DNA of 64,000 bases from Unio delphinus (Eukaryota > Mollusca > Bivalvia > Unionida > Unionidae). The position numbers were made by a program, and so were the translations under genes. Shown one piece after another: positions 12,980 to 25,779 of the stretch. The notes below the pieces were generated by a model that saw only the letters and a program-made list of their open reading frames with translations, was not told the origin of the DNA and made no database searches. The stretch lies in contig JAQISU010000210.1 of NCBI GenBank assembly GCA_029339505.1, positions 8,122,501 through 8,186,500 on the forward strand. The letters are read 5' to 3'. Position 1 is the first letter of the stretch. Each line of letters begins with the position of its first letter.

Positions 12980-15545
12980 CTGTAAAATCATGCCTTTCAC
13001 GAGAAAATATCAGGACCGGATTATATTGTTTATCCAACATGACACCATCATAAACTACTGAAGTATTGCTAATCTCATCAATATCATCTACAGATGGCGC
13101 TTCATCAACATCAGTCATTTTTTTTACTTGCTACTATTACATCGTTTGGAGTCCACGTTTGCAAGAAATCATCCTTGAAAGTTTCTCTTATTTATGTGCC
13201 TAATGCCCAACACTGATTTTTATTTCGCTCCAGCCTGATTAAACTTTTAAGTTCTTTGTAATTTATCATCAAGTGATCTGTGACTGACATCGATTTCTTC
13301 GTAATAATCAACAAAACGTTTAAGCTAATCATGTTGGGGATTTTCCAGTAAACGACGGTGGTTTACATTGATCTCTTCACATACTCACAGCTGTGCTTTT
13401 CGACAACATCCAATCAAGAAACATTTGTGCATATCTCATCCCAAATAATATACCCGGGGATATATTTATTACCCATCCTGTCAGGCGTCTACACATCACC
13501 GTTGTATCTGAAAAAGCTATGATAAGTACACGAATTAACTTCTCAGGTCTTCATCTCCCTGGCAAGTCTACGTGGTGGTATTAGCACATTCATGCCATCG
13601 TTTGGAAATTTAATTAATTCGCTCACCCAAGTTGTCTTGCCACAACAGCAAGGTCTATTCAAATACAAAATTGTGTGCCTGGATACCGGATCATGTACGG
13701 ACGACCAAAAAGATAGTTGTGATATCTGATCACGTTCATAACAACCCAATATCGTAACACCTGCAGTTGGGTTATAATTTCACAGCTGTTCCTGTTGTAT
13801 TTTCGAATGATCCCTACGATGCATCCTCGATGATAAACTCAGATAACAACGTCGAGTATTTCTTATCGATATAAAACGAATCCGTGGCAACTCGGACTGT
13901 GGTGCGAGGAAATCTGCTTATCATCATTAATGAATTTATCGAGACATATGGAGGCAACGAAGCTCTTAGATGTATGAATTGTGGTACAATTCTCGATAAA
14001 TCGCTGATTACCTCGTCATATCTAATACACTCAGGTGAAGATAACCAAACTTTGGTATGCGCGTGATATGATATAATTGCTACAATGTTAATATTACAAT
14101 ATCAAGCATGTATCGTAACAGCACTATGAGAGCTTAGCGCGCTTCTGAAAAATGTCTACCAAACGGGACATAACAAATCGGACGAAGATCCTTAGCGAAC
14201 TCGAAAGACACTATACGGACAAACCCGGTCAAGTACAAATCATGTAATGGTCCATTAATTACCACTCGGGTCATCTCATGCGCTGAATGTCCAAACTGCG
14301 ACAAACTGCCGGTGCATTCGCCTTTTCATAAAATTAGTTCCCGGGATAACACGCGGCATATCAACCGAAACGAAGTTTTTGCGGTTATACCGGCATTCCA
14401 CAAACTGTCATGTTCGTATTCACAACAGCTTAAATGAACATCGCTGAGAAATCGAGCTTGTGTTGGCTTCCATTTCTTTCTTTTTCGTGCGAAATAAGCT
14501 GCGAATGACGCTATCGTAAAACAATTACTTACTAATTCGTCAACGTTTTCAGACGAAAATCTTCGTTTCATCAAGAGACTGACTACGATATAATTCGCCG
14601 TAGGGTAGAACAAAGTGATAATTTTTCTATAATAGGAACTCTAAAGCAGCCATACAGACACGTAATCGTTTTTACTGATTTGGTGAATAACATCAAATAA
14701 AATTTCCGAGTATGGGTAAAGTCTTACAATTCGATTCCGCTGAAACATGGTCACCACCCTAGTCCACACGTGTGCGTTATAATTAACTATGTTTATTGGC
14801 GCTCTTCCATTTGCTCAGTATTATTTTGAATCAGACAAAACCTCTTCAGTTGTAGTTGTTACGACTGTTGTTACGATCTTTTTCTCCAATCTTGAAACAT
14901 CACTTATTGTAGCTCCGGTGTTTGTGACAGATTCAGCTCACTTGGCCACTTTTCACATCGTCGATCCGTTAACCCGTTAGTCAGCATCACATTTGTAAAA
15001 TGCTCAATTACTCGCTCAGCTTCACAATTCAGTATTGACGAAGTCAACGATGAAAATCTCATTGGTGCTAGTCTGTTAATATCAGGTTTACTAATCGGAT
15101 AAATTTCTTTTTAGAGAGTGATTTCCGGATATCATCGACTATAACAATACTTGTCAATCCCAACCAACATTTATGGTTTAGTTTGAACGCTGGTAATCAC
15201 ATACCGTGTGCAGAGTCCTTAAACGATCGCGTTTGTTTTTGAATTTGACACGTTCGCGCGCTAAATTTAGCAAATGTTTTTTTTTGTATGAAATACCATT
15301 TGTCATTGGTGAAATCTATCGCGGAGACGATTTCAGCAGCAAGTTTATCATTCATTGTCGCGGTTGTGTTATTAATACTGTGTCGACTAGGTATACGCGG
15401 CATCGTTGCGATAAAACGCATACTTACCATAACAAATACAAATATGCTTACGTGTCTTCACAATCCGGGGACGTCATTTGGGGAGGGCGGGATATCGTGT
15501 AATTTGCATGTCCTGTAAAATTTATGTAGCCTATATACGAAAATT
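12980..15545. other. CpG-richer stretch with decayed coding-like segments, origin unknown
   Basis: This stretch has visibly more CpG and GC than its surroundings. Several short frames are present but none is long. On the minus strand near 13640-13700 a frame reads CCCGKTTWVSELI, which resembles a damaged P-loop (usual form GxxGxGKT) after a hydrophobic strand. A + strand frame near 13884-14066 has a CxxC pair. I recognise no family with confidence. A decayed large-DNA-transposon or virus-like insertion (for example Polinton-like) is one possibility, offered only as a guess. Confidence 0.3.
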
Positions 15546-15736
15546 AACGAGTCCGTCAAGACCCTCCCCCCCCCCCCCACCTCCTGAATAAAATTGAAAT
15601 GACGTCCCTGTCTGAATCCACTATAGAAGATACAACAGGGAAAAAATAAATTTTAAAATTAAGTTAATTTGTCAAACCAGCTATTAAATAGTAATAAGAT
15701 AGGTACATATTGAAACTTACTACAAACTATGACTTG

Positions 15737-15739
<3 letters not shown>

Positions 15740-15793
<54 letters not shown>
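15740..15793. repeat. (TA)n microsatellite
   Basis: About 54 bp of TA directly abutting a tRNA-like SINE head. Confidence 0.95.
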
Positions 15794-15796
<3 letters not shown>

Positions 15797-15868
15797 CTCC
15801 GGTGGCCTAGTAGTCAGAGCGTCCTCCGCGTAAGCGGGAGGTCGTGGGTTCGATCCCGGCCGGGTCCA
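15794..15868 (+). mobile_element. tRNA-like SINE head (truncated)
   Basis: Contains 'ggtggcctagtagtcagagcg' (A-box-like) and 'gtgggttcgatccc' (B box), nearly the same as the head of the SINE at 31578. The usual SINE body does not follow, so this is a 3'-truncated copy and not a tRNA gene. The terminal stem does not pair well and there is no convincing anticodon loop. Confidence 0.6.
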
Positions 15869-15884
15869 ACTAACAACTTACTAT

Positions 15885-17625
15885 CAGTGTTAACAATGCC
15901 TATTTCAATATTAGCCATCTTGTTATCGTTGTGGAAGCTACTTATTTCAATGCTATCTCGCTATGCGGGTTGACGCTGCTTATATCATTGGATACAATCT
16001 TGCTCTCAGGGTGTAGCGTTTGCAAACGTTGGGGTGGGATACTTCCAATATATTAATTAAAATATTATGGAAGCTCCACCCTGGCTCGTGAAGTTATAAA
16101 GTAAAATTTCTGCCGAAATAGATGTATAGCTCTGAGCCCCCAGTCGGCACTGCCGACGGTTAAATTATATAGAATAAGAAGATGAAATTCAAATAATAAC
16201 AATTTAATAAAGGCGATAATTTTAAATGATAAACTCAATCACTCGTCCTCCAAGTGATAGCCTACTTCATCTCGTGATTTTCAATGTGAGTTCGATTTTC
16301 CCCTGGCCTTTGGTTCTACTCATCTCTTTATTTCGTTCCTCCCACTCCTCCTGGACTTCACCTCTCCCGACTTCTCTCCTTCCTTCTCTTTTCTTCCGTC
16401 TCTCTATCGGAGACACTGGGACCACTGTCACTGGTCTGTCCCTCGAAGCTTTCTTTAGAAGCTACACTTAGAATCCTGTCCTAAGGATTTTTCCCCGCCA
16501 ATAACGCATGGCTGATCGGAGTTGCTATCTTCTGACAATCTCTCTAACGAACTATAGCGAGCTAAATCTTGCTGGCAGGTTTAAGGATATCATACTTAGC
16601 CCAAATCAGGGTCCCGTCCCTATCTCGATTCTGATTGGGTAGCGCTGTGGCCCTGTCCAATCGACTAAGCGACCAATTCAACCTGGCTGTCAGTCTGCGG
16701 AACAAGAAGATAAGGCACGTCCACTCCTTCGGGCAACTTCTTTGATCTGCACAAGCGCTTCCACACCAAGGTGATAATTGAGCTTTTAACGGTCGGGCTT
16801 CCCACCCTAGGCACGGCAAACTTACGTAAGGGATAGTGTTAGGCTGCGGTCATGTTTAACATTAAACAATGTCTTGTCCGAATTACTTTGATTATACATG
16901 TTTCTAATTCAATTTTGATTCGGGCAAAACGCCACACAGGGTTAGCCTCCATTATTTCAGTGTTATACAGCTTGATGTGAGAGTTGATGCTGCTTATTTG
17001 TATATTAACAATCTTGCAATCAAGTTTGAACTGTTTATCTCAATCGAATCTCGTTCTCAGAGTTGACGTTGCTTGTCTCAAATGAACATCGATATCAGGT
17101 TTGACGTTGCTTGACTCAATCGAATCTCGATCTCAGGGTTGACACCGCTTATTTCAATGTTCTCAATCTCGTAATCAGGAATGACGCTGCTTATTTTAGT
17201 GCAATCTCGTAATCATGGTTGTCACTAATTATTTCAATGCAATCTCGTAATCAGAAATGACATTACCTATTTCAATGCAATCTCGTAATCATGGATGTCA
17301 TTGCTTATTTCAATCCAATCTCGTAATCATGGATGTCATTGCTTATTTCAATCCAATCTCGTAATCATGGACGTCATTTCCTATTTCAATGCAATCTCGT
17401 AATCAGGGATGAAATTTCCTATTTCAATGCAATCTCGTAATCAGGGATGACATTGCATATTTCAATGCAATCTCGTAATCAGGATTGTCGCAGCTTATTT
17501 CAATGCAATAACGTAATCAGGGATGACATTGCTTTTTTCAATGCAATCTCATAATCAGGGTTGTCGCAGATTATTTCAATGCAATATCGTAATCAGGGTT
17601 GTCGCAGCTTATTTCAATGTAAGTA
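15885..17625. repeat. 38-bp satellite interrupted by an LTR
   Basis: Units of 'atttcaatgcaatctcgtaa' + 'tcagggatgacattgctt' recur every 38 bp (for example 17241, 17279, 17317). Diverged units also lie at 15885-16011, left of the solo LTR. The right-hand array continues from 16937, so the LTR inserted into a pre-existing array. Confidence 0.85.
16012..16936. mobile_element. Solo LTR (925 bp) with 5-bp target duplication CAGGG
   Basis: The segment starts TGTAGCGTTT and ends AAAACGCCACA, giving short inverted termini with TG...CA ends. It is flanked by CAGGG at 16007-16011 and 16937-16941. Removing it restores the phase of the 38-bp satellite ('caatctNgNtctcagggtt'). Its composition differs from its surroundings: less AT-rich with CT-rich parts. 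The LTR family is not identified, and no internal retroelement coding is next to it. Confidence 0.8.
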
Positions 17626-17629
17626 ATCT

Positions 17630-18815
17630 TCTTATCCCATCCAAACTCTTGTAACACAACTGACCTAGAACAAACTCTTACCCCATCCAAACTCTTGTAA
17701 CACAACATGCCTTGACAAAACTCTTATCCCATCCAAACGTGCAAGCAAATACACAGTACTAATTGCTAAATTTGAATTTATCACAATATAGTTTGAAGGC
17801 ATTATTATAATGTGCATGATATTTCACGCTATTTTCTACATAATGTCAAATGATTATTTTTTACATCTAGGAAATAGAGTGTCGTTTGGTAAATATGAGT
17901 GGTCAATGCTGAATTGTCTTGACGTGACATGGTATGGATCTATGGGTTTGTTTCTGTCTTGTTTTTGAAAAATATGTGATTCAGAAGTGTTCCTGATACT
18001 GAAAGGACTTCAACGACTTTTTAAAAATGTTCTCTAGAAAATCACGTCTTTTCTTTAACAAAGGAGTGATCCAGGATTCGAGTCTGTTCTGAACAGAAAA
18101 TTGCAAGACACTAAATCAATGCATTCTAAATTTAGATATGGATTAAAGCTCACTTCAAAACAAAAAGCAAAAAAAAAATTATATATCATTTAAAAATCTT
18201 CACAGAGGTTCCAGATTCCATCAGTTCAATATTCAAATAAAAATGAGGTCGTTTAGCACATTTAATCAAAGTAACTGTCAATTTGCTTTTTACATACCAA
18301 ACAACTATGGTTACAGATGTTAGAAATTTAATTGGCGTACCTATAATTTTTAAATTAGGCGTAAATGTCAAAGTTCCATATGTCATTATTAGTGAAAAAA
18401 AATTATATAAAAAGGAATGCTGAATGTAAGAAAATAACACTTCCAATTAAATTGTAGAATTATTAATATTTTCAATTTATGATAATATTATCACAATATT
18501 TATATTACTATAAAAAAATACAAGCATATGTAATGACTGGTAAATGAAAGTAAGTGGCATAGAAACTGTAATTAGCCCAAGGAAGTGACAAGCATCTTTT
18601 CAAATTATTTGCAACGTCACCATATATTTTAACAATTGGTAAGACGATTCTAATATCTTGTTATTAAGCGAAGATGGAAGTTAAAAAAAGCGAAAACTTA
18701 CATTGTGTTGAAAAAGACACAAACTGAGAAAAAAGTGTACTCAACAGAAATGGCACCAGTTATGGAATGTTTTTCACGTGTATAAAGTATCCAGGTCTTG
18801 TACGATACGATGTAA
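17630..18815. other. Intronic stretch, nothing recognised
   Basis: A short repeat of 'cttatcccatccaaactcttgtaacacaac' (three partial copies, 17632-17745) is followed by AT-rich DNA without coding resemblance. Confidence 0.4.
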
Positions 18816-18819
18816 CGAG

Positions 18820-19615
18820 CGTTACGTATATTTGATTTGATTCATTTTTTTTTGTTTCTTAGATTCGGGTTTGACATTTTAGGTTTAAGATTCATTCATT
18901 GGGAGATATTTTTTTTAAAAAGTGGGATGACTTGTACTTTACAAATAACCACCAGATGTTGAAATCATTTGTGACCTGGCTTCAAAGTTGTAAACAAGCT
19001 TTTAAAATGATTGGTTGATTCCAGGGACATTATTGAGCTTTGTTATAAACATCTTTCTTTTTTTAGTTGGGTCATACGGTGTATACGTGAGTTTTTTAAC
19101 GTAAATTTGTTCTAAAAGATTCTAGATCACGTGACCCATTCCTTGTTTACGTAAAAACAGGTATATAAATTATGTTTTGGAGCGAATTATTTAGTAGAAC
19201 CTGTGCTGTTAGAATATTAAGTTGTGTCGTTTTGAGTTACCTTGTATTGAAAATTATTTAAATTCGTTTGGATTCAAGAGGATTATTTTGTTATTTATCT
19301 GGAAAAGAATGTGCTCATAGAATTTTATTACCAAGAACTTACTTCATCAAGTGACATCGTCTTCCATCTTGGATACTTCGCTGGGATTCGAACTTGGAAT
19401 TATTTGGACATTTTATTACCAGGACGTTTGCAATTTCTCTAGTGGATAATATTTTGAATTTTTTTTTTTATTACCTTTGGAATTGATTCTTAAAACCGTA
19501 AGTTTATTTTCTTTTCTGGAAAATATTTGTGCTCAATAAATTGTTTATTAAGTTTTTACAAGCTTGTTATTCTCACTCTTTCTGTTACTGTTTATTCGAG
19601 ACTAAGCACGTAACA
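18820..19615 (+). mobile_element. Solo LTR of the GMR1-like family with 4-bp target duplication CGAG
   Basis: The segment aligns along its whole length with the LTRs at 44587 and 49741: 'gttacgtatatttgattt', 'tggttgattccagggacat', 'gacatcgtcttccatcttgga', 'taaaaccgtaagtttatt', 'tttttacaagcttgtta' and the end 'gactaagcacgtaaca'. CGAG flanks it on both sides (18816-18819 and 19616-19619). The first base pair is CG where the family has TG, probably a later mutation. A TATA-like 'ggtatataaatt' and an 'aataaa'-like 'caataaatt' are kept. No PBS or gag follows, so it is a solo LTR. Confidence 0.85.
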
Positions 19616-19619
19616 CGAG

Positions 19620-21980
19620 TTTTGTATCCAAATAAATTAGTCCATTTTCCTACATTTGACATATCAGCGAATGTTTGCGCACAACATTTTGGCAATTTAA
19701 AGCGTAAGAAAACCTTTCGCGATCCATTAACAATAACCTCTGAGAGAATTTCGTACGTCTGAGAAAAGATTTTACGGAAGCTACTCTTTTGTCTGGAGAC
19801 TATGGAAATGAGCATCAGCACAGAACAGTTTTTCTTTTGTAACTCAGATTACCCCACACATTCAATCGCATTTTATATGATAGTTCGTGGGGAAGAGACA
19901 CGTTATTCAAGTTGCCTGAGGATTAAATAACCACTATCGGTAAGTGTATATGGCATTGACAGTACATACCCGAACTCCCACCCCTATCCTCTCTTTCATG
20001 AATTTAGGTTTCAATAACAAGCGGCTGACGTAGAGACGAGGATCAATCAAAATACATCCAATGGTTGGTTTACTATTATCTGATGTGCCTTATAGCTATA
20101 AAAGAATAAATCAACACAAACCATGTATTTAGCAACATGTGCAGATGGGTTTGTAAACAAAAAGTGCATTGACCTTTAATTCGCTACATAATATCATTTT
20201 CCAGAGAATAGGAAATAAGCTTAATATAATAAAGAATAATGAGAGGAACATTGTTTTCACTCACATTTTGATATTTAAACAATGGAAAGCATGAATCATT
20301 CCGTCTGCTCACAAGACATATCTTAAAACACTTTCCAACTACATAATAAATATCGTCTCAGTCAATACAAAAGTTCCTCTCCCTTCCTGAAAATAAAAAG
20401 GATACGACTAACCGTAACCGCAACAACAACATCTGCAAGAAAAACAACTGGAAATATCGTCCACATCATCATCACAACAGCAACATTACGAAAATAACGG
20501 AACTAACGATCATTGTACAAGACCTTGATAACAACCATGATGATGATAGTAATCATTCAGTAGGAATGACCATATGTCGGGCCGCTTGTTACGATTATTA
20601 TGTTGATGAATAACTTGATCATGATGAAATGGCGTTGATGATGCCACTTATTTAAAATGATTCCAGCCATTATTTCGATACGCACACGTAAATTTTATTT
20701 ATAAAATGTTCTTGTTAAAATGCACAATCCAACATATGAATAAACAGTCACTGTTAAGTTACACCTGACAACATCGTGACCTTGGCATTGGAGTGTACTG
20801 AGAATAATAGTCACAGTAAAGCAGTAACATGCCACTAGACAAAATCACACCTTTGATAAATGCTGCACACTCAGTTTAGAACTTGAAATCGCGTTTGGTG
20901 CATATCGTCGTGTCTTTTGAAATAAATGGAAGATTTGTCAAACTATGTTAGTTGAATAAGTAATGAATTCTTTTCTTTCGGCGATATAACACAGGCCTTT
21001 AGATGTTATAAGGTCGAACGCTAGTACGTCACAATATACCGATGACGTCATAAAGAAGCCAAAACACAGAATGGTTCCCTGTTGTATATTTGTATTATGG
21101 TAAGAACGCAACGAAATCGTGACCTTCCCTAATTTAGAACGGTCACCGTTACTGTAACTAATGTAAACAAAATGGCCGATGTGTTCAATGCTATGCATTT
21201 TTGTATGTACTGATTTAAATCAAATATTTTTAATTGGAAAAAATAATAACTATAAATGAACTATATTGCACAGTTCAATGTTTAGCTGCTTTACTAAGGG
21301 AATGTGTTTAAAAAGGCATGCAGTTCTGGAACACTTGATACAAGAAATGGCGTCAGGGATGGAAATAAAATGATTATGTCATAATTATCTAATGACAATA
21401 GCTTGCTAACACACTGGAAGTGCCAGGTTTATACAGTTCTGTCTTAAACGACAAAAAAAAACCCAACAAAAAAACAACCTCTTTTACCTAATAATCCTTT
21501 GCTCTATGCTACCACCCATCTCCAAACTTGCAAGCAATGAACGTATGCAATGACTGTTACGAAGAGACTCAAATATCACTTTAAGTCACAAAATCTAAGA
21601 AAAAAAGAATGGAGACTTTACACGTTTTCTTGCTATTGTGTACAGTAGATAATATCCCAAAGTTTCCCTGACACAGTTCATTTACAAAATGATATTTAAG
21701 TGTAACAGTCCATATTACCTTTGCTAGAGTTAGCTTTACAAACAAAATTATCATAATTTGCATGAATTATTGTGATGAAGGTTTAATCATTATTATTTCT
21801 GAAATAATTTGCAAATGTTACCTTACAAATAAATGGAAACTTTAAATAATGACAAATTAGGAAAAGCAGTTCAAAGTGTTGAACTTGTTTTTATTTTTTG
21901 TAATCAAACAGTGGATCACCTTAATGAGATACAGCTAGCACCTAAAGATAGACAAGCATGGCACATGAAATGTAGACCCT
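19620..21980. other. Intronic stretch, nothing recognised
   Basis: AT-rich DNA with CAA/CAT low-complexity at about 20420-20660. No coding segment, RNA gene or mobile-element edge could be supported. Confidence 0.4.
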
Positions 21981-21984
21981 AGTG

Positions 21985-22270
21985 ATGGTGCAGTTATATT
22001 ATCTGTGATGGGGGAAGGATACTACAGTATTAAAGTGCTCTATTAAAACATAGTTTTATTCCTGTGAAGCGGTTGTGGTTGCATCCTACCGTGTAACAGT
22101 GCTCTATTCAAACAGTTACATTTATATTACCTGTGAAAAGTGCCGGCAGGGTTGCATACTAAAGTGTTACAGGACTCCTATTTAAACACAGTCACAGAGT
22201 TATATTCCCTGTTAAGGGGAAAACATACTACAGTGCAACAGCAGCACTCTGTTCAAACAGTCACAGAGTT
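21985..22270. repeat. About 75-bp degenerate tandem repeat
   Basis: About four units share 'cacagagttatattncctgtgaa', 'gcatactanagtgttaca' and 'ctctattcaaacag'. The LINE fragment begins directly at the right end of the array. Confidence 0.7.
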
Positions 22271-23328
22271 ATGAGACGTCAATCAATGTTTGAGTTTATA
22301 AAAAAAACGAAAGCCCTACTAGTTACAACACAACAAAAACGAGCAAGACTAGATAGCGACAAACTTCATGTTTCTTTTGACAATGTGAGCCTTAATATGA
22401 CCTCTCAAGATAAAATTCTTGGTGTATTCGTAGATAACAATATTATGTGGTCTATTCACATTAAATACATTTCAAAAAAGGTTAATTCTTATCTTTGGCT
22501 ACTGAGGAAAATCAAAACATACATTCCTCTTCAGTATAGGGTCATCTTTTATAAAAGTTATATTCAGCCATATCTGGACTACTGTAACGTAATTTGGGGT
22601 AATACCTCTAATTCAAAGATAACAACACTTATAAGGCTCCAAAAGAGGGCTTGCCATTTAATTCTAGATCAATGTATAGACAATTTTCAGGATGCAATGA
22701 ATAATATAAAGATTTTAACAATACATGAAAGAATATTTCTTAGAAAAGCCAAATTGATGTATAAAGTATCCAGAAAATCCATTCCTGTCTATCTAAGCAA
22801 TATCTTTCACCAAAGAGATACTGATGGTACTCCAAATGTAAGGTCCATAAGAAGAAAAAATTACATTATACCAAGGCCAAAGAAGGAATTGTTTAAAAAA
22901 GTTTTCAATATACTGGTCCAGTAGTATGGAACAACATTCCCAGCAACATAAGGCAGGCTCCTAGCATTTCTTCTTTTCATAATCAATGTCTTAAATGGAT
23001 GAAATCTTTAGAAAATTGAACAGTGCTAGTACCCAAAAAAAAAAAAAAAAAATACTGCCTGCTTGTCTGTATTTTTGCATCATTTTCAAAGCTGAATGTT
23101 TCAACACAGAATGATATTTTATGTTTCTTATATGTTTGTGTTTTTACAGATGCCTGTGCATGTGTTCCAGGCTTGATACTTTGAAATTTAAAATTCCTTA
23201 ATTATTTAGCGTTGAGCCAGACTCTTCACATTATGTTGTATGTATTGTATATATTGTACATAACAGATAGAAGGCCTCAAGGTAGATTAGTTCTGTAACT
23301 AATTGAGTTACCTTCTCTAAATAAAGTC

Positions 23329-23368
<40 letters not shown>
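22271..23368 (+). mobile_element. 3' end of a non-LTR retrotransposon (LINE), 5'-truncated
   Basis: An open frame of 217 codons (22271-22924) encodes the region downstream of the reverse-transcriptase catalytic core. Visible are LGVFVDNNIMW, then 'HIKYISKKVNSYLWLLRKIK', a YIQPYLDYCNVIWGN block and LIRLQKRACHLI. This order is typical of the RT thumb and C-terminal region of Jockey/CR1/L2-type LINEs. The frame is intact until a +1 break near 22924, after which 'vvwnnipsnirqa'-like sequence continues. The 3' UTR carries a poly-A run (23035-23051) and ends with AATAAAG followed by a (TTA)n tail (about 23326-23367). The catalytic domains are missing, so the copy is dead on arrival. The exact clade is not assigned. 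Confidence 0.85.
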
Positions 23369-23369
<1 letters not shown>

Positions 23370-23396
23370 AACATAGGTACCATAGTATTCCATGGG

Positions 23397-23644
23397 GGGC
23401 CCTGACTGGTCTAAAGCGCCCTCCATTACAGATCACTGCCATCTCACCTCTGTCTGCATAGGTTCGAGTCTAAGATTCGGCTAATGTAGTTATGTGAGAG
23501 AGCTTGCCAGTAGCTTCTCGTGGGTCGGTGGTTCCTTCTAGGGGTTTTCCCAGGTTCTTCCTCCACCAATAATACTGGCCGCCATATATAGCCTATCGTG
23601 TGCTGAAAAAAAAGGCGTTAAACCCTACAACAACAACAACAACA
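23397..23644 (+). mobile_element. tRNA-derived SINE with 11-bp target-site duplication
   Basis: Same family as 4721-4973 and highly similar to it over the body ('gattcggctaatgtagttatgtgaga'). It ends with an (AAC)n tail. TATTCCATGGG lies at 23386-23396 and again at 23645-23655. The A box is partly lost. Confidence 0.88.
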
Positions 23645-23659
23645 TATTCCATGGGAAGG

Positions 23660-24825
23660 TGGAGCACATTACCAGAAATCAGCACTCTATACAAACCTTG
23701 GAAAATCACAAGGGAATTTAAAGTCAATACAAGGTTAAAATACTATAAACAGCTTTTGGGTCCCAAAATTATGTTATGAAGTTTTGTTTCAAAACATAGG
23801 ACACATTGCAATAATGGCATGAATTCTAATCTGACCTTCTATTATTATAGACATGTCTACTAAGTTTTGATTGTCTACTTCATGTGATTTGAGCTTACTC
23901 TTCTTTACAAGTTTTGTGTCAAATGATTCCAGATCCCAAATGTTTACAAATATGTAACCAATATAAACTTACCAATATGGGCATGAAAGTCAAATTGGGT
24001 TATTTCAATATCTGAATAATACGCCTATCATTACAAGTTCCTCAATGTATATGTATCAAATTAGAACACAAGTTATAAATTATAATTAGTTTTAACAAGC
24101 ATGTTACATATTTCCTGAAATTGGAAACTGATGATTGTAATTATAGTATGTTATGCAAATTTCTTTGTTTTTGGGGTTGGGAAAAAGGATTTATAGAATA
24201 GTCCAAGAATAAAATTAAAAAATTAATTTACAAAAGTAGCATGTTCCTATATTTATATTAAAGCTGGCAATGCAATTTTATATAGCATATGTTATCTGGA
24301 ACTGTACGATACTTTTACAACAGTATGGATTTGGGTGGAGATCTTTAGAATGTGCTATTCAGTGCTAAAATGTGTGGAAATGTAATCCAATACAGTAGAC
24401 ACATATCTTTAAATTTCCTTCAATGTGATGTTGTTGTGGTGAATTTAATGTCAGAAAAATGAATCATCTTTAAGGGCTTTCATTGTAGCAAGACTGGAAA
24501 GCTCTTCTGAAATACAATCTGACACATTCACAGTACAACATTGGCGAGGGTTGTAAAAAGGCACCATTTAACACAGGAGCTAATACAATTTTCAGAGAAT
24601 TGCACATGGCATGAACATATTGACACAGCTGTGCTCAGCCTAGTCACTAAATTGTTAAGGGCATTTAAAAGATGCAAAAATGTAAAATGGTTATATAAAT
24701 CTAAACCCATCTTTGTAGTAAACAAATCCAAAACTACTGACAAATGAAAACATGTTAGAACATAAGCTGCTACCCATTTTACAATGGTCATCTGATAAAA
24801 GCATTCTATACTAAATTTGTATAGA
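23660..24825. other. Intronic stretch, nothing recognised
   Basis: AT-rich DNA. Short opposing open frames near 24530-24790 show no family resemblance. Confidence 0.4.
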
Positions 24826-25415
24826 AAGTATGGTTAACCTCTACTAAAACTAAATCTACCAAAACATAGAGCATATGGTTTACTTATACTAAATTTATAT
24901 CTACCATAAATAGAGAGTATGGTTTACTTCTACTAAATTTATATCTACCATAAATAGAGAGTATGGTTTACTTCTACTAAATTTATATCTACCATAAATA
25001 GAGAGTATGGCTTCTACTAAATCTTTATTTACCATAATTAGAAAGTATGGCTTGCTTCTACTAAATCTTTCTCTACCATAAATAGAAAGCTTGGTTTACT
25101 TCCACTAAATCTATTTCTACTGTAATAGAAACTATGGCTTACTTCTACTAAATCTTTCTCTACCATAAATAGAAAGCATGGTTTACTTCCACAAAATCTA
25201 TTTCTACTGTAAAAAGAAAGTATGGCTTACTTCTACTAAATCTTTCTCTACCATAAATATAAAGCATGGTTTACTTCCACTAAATCTATTTCTACTGTAA
25301 ATAGAAAGTATGGCTTACTTCTACTAAATCTTTCTCTACCATAAATAGAAAGCATGGTTTACTTCCACTAAATCTATTTCTACTGTAAATAGAAAGTATG
25401 GCTTACTTCTATGCA
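24825..25415. repeat. About 44/88-bp minisatellite
   Basis: Alternating units 'agtatggcttacttctacta' + 'aatctttctctaccataaatagaa' and 'gcatggtttacttccactaa' + 'atctatttctactgtaaatagaa' form an 88-bp higher-order repeat in the right half. The left half uses a simpler unit of about 44 to 58 bp. Confidence 0.85.
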
Positions 25416-25779
25416 TAGCATTTTGCCATTTTTGACTATTTCCATATGAAGAAATATATGAGCCAAAAATAATCTTTTCTCTAGATAGTAGTTTCAAGAT
25501 TCAAGAGTCATAGTTTGGTCAAAGAACCCATTTTTTGGTTTCTCAAGATACAACTAAGCTGTCAAACAGTCACTAGCTTTTTTTTATATGACCAACAGTT
25601 AATTTTTGGCACTCAAGGCCTTTCACCAAAATGATGGCCATGCTCAACACTATTCCCTGTCCTTAAAATATGCAAATTTCACTATGATTGGTTTTGGTCC
25701 TTGTATCTATCAGAGTAGTCTATCAACCAAGTACAAAGCACATATTTTCAACGTATTCATATTCTAGATAGATTTATTC

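Noticed and set aside
15794..15868. Functional tRNA gene (also 31578-31650)
   Set aside because: The heads belong to SINEs. The acceptor stem pairing is poor, and identical bodies follow in the complete copy.
20938..21198. 86-codon minus-strand open frame in intron 1
   Set aside because: No family resemblance, no splice support and chance length for this base composition.
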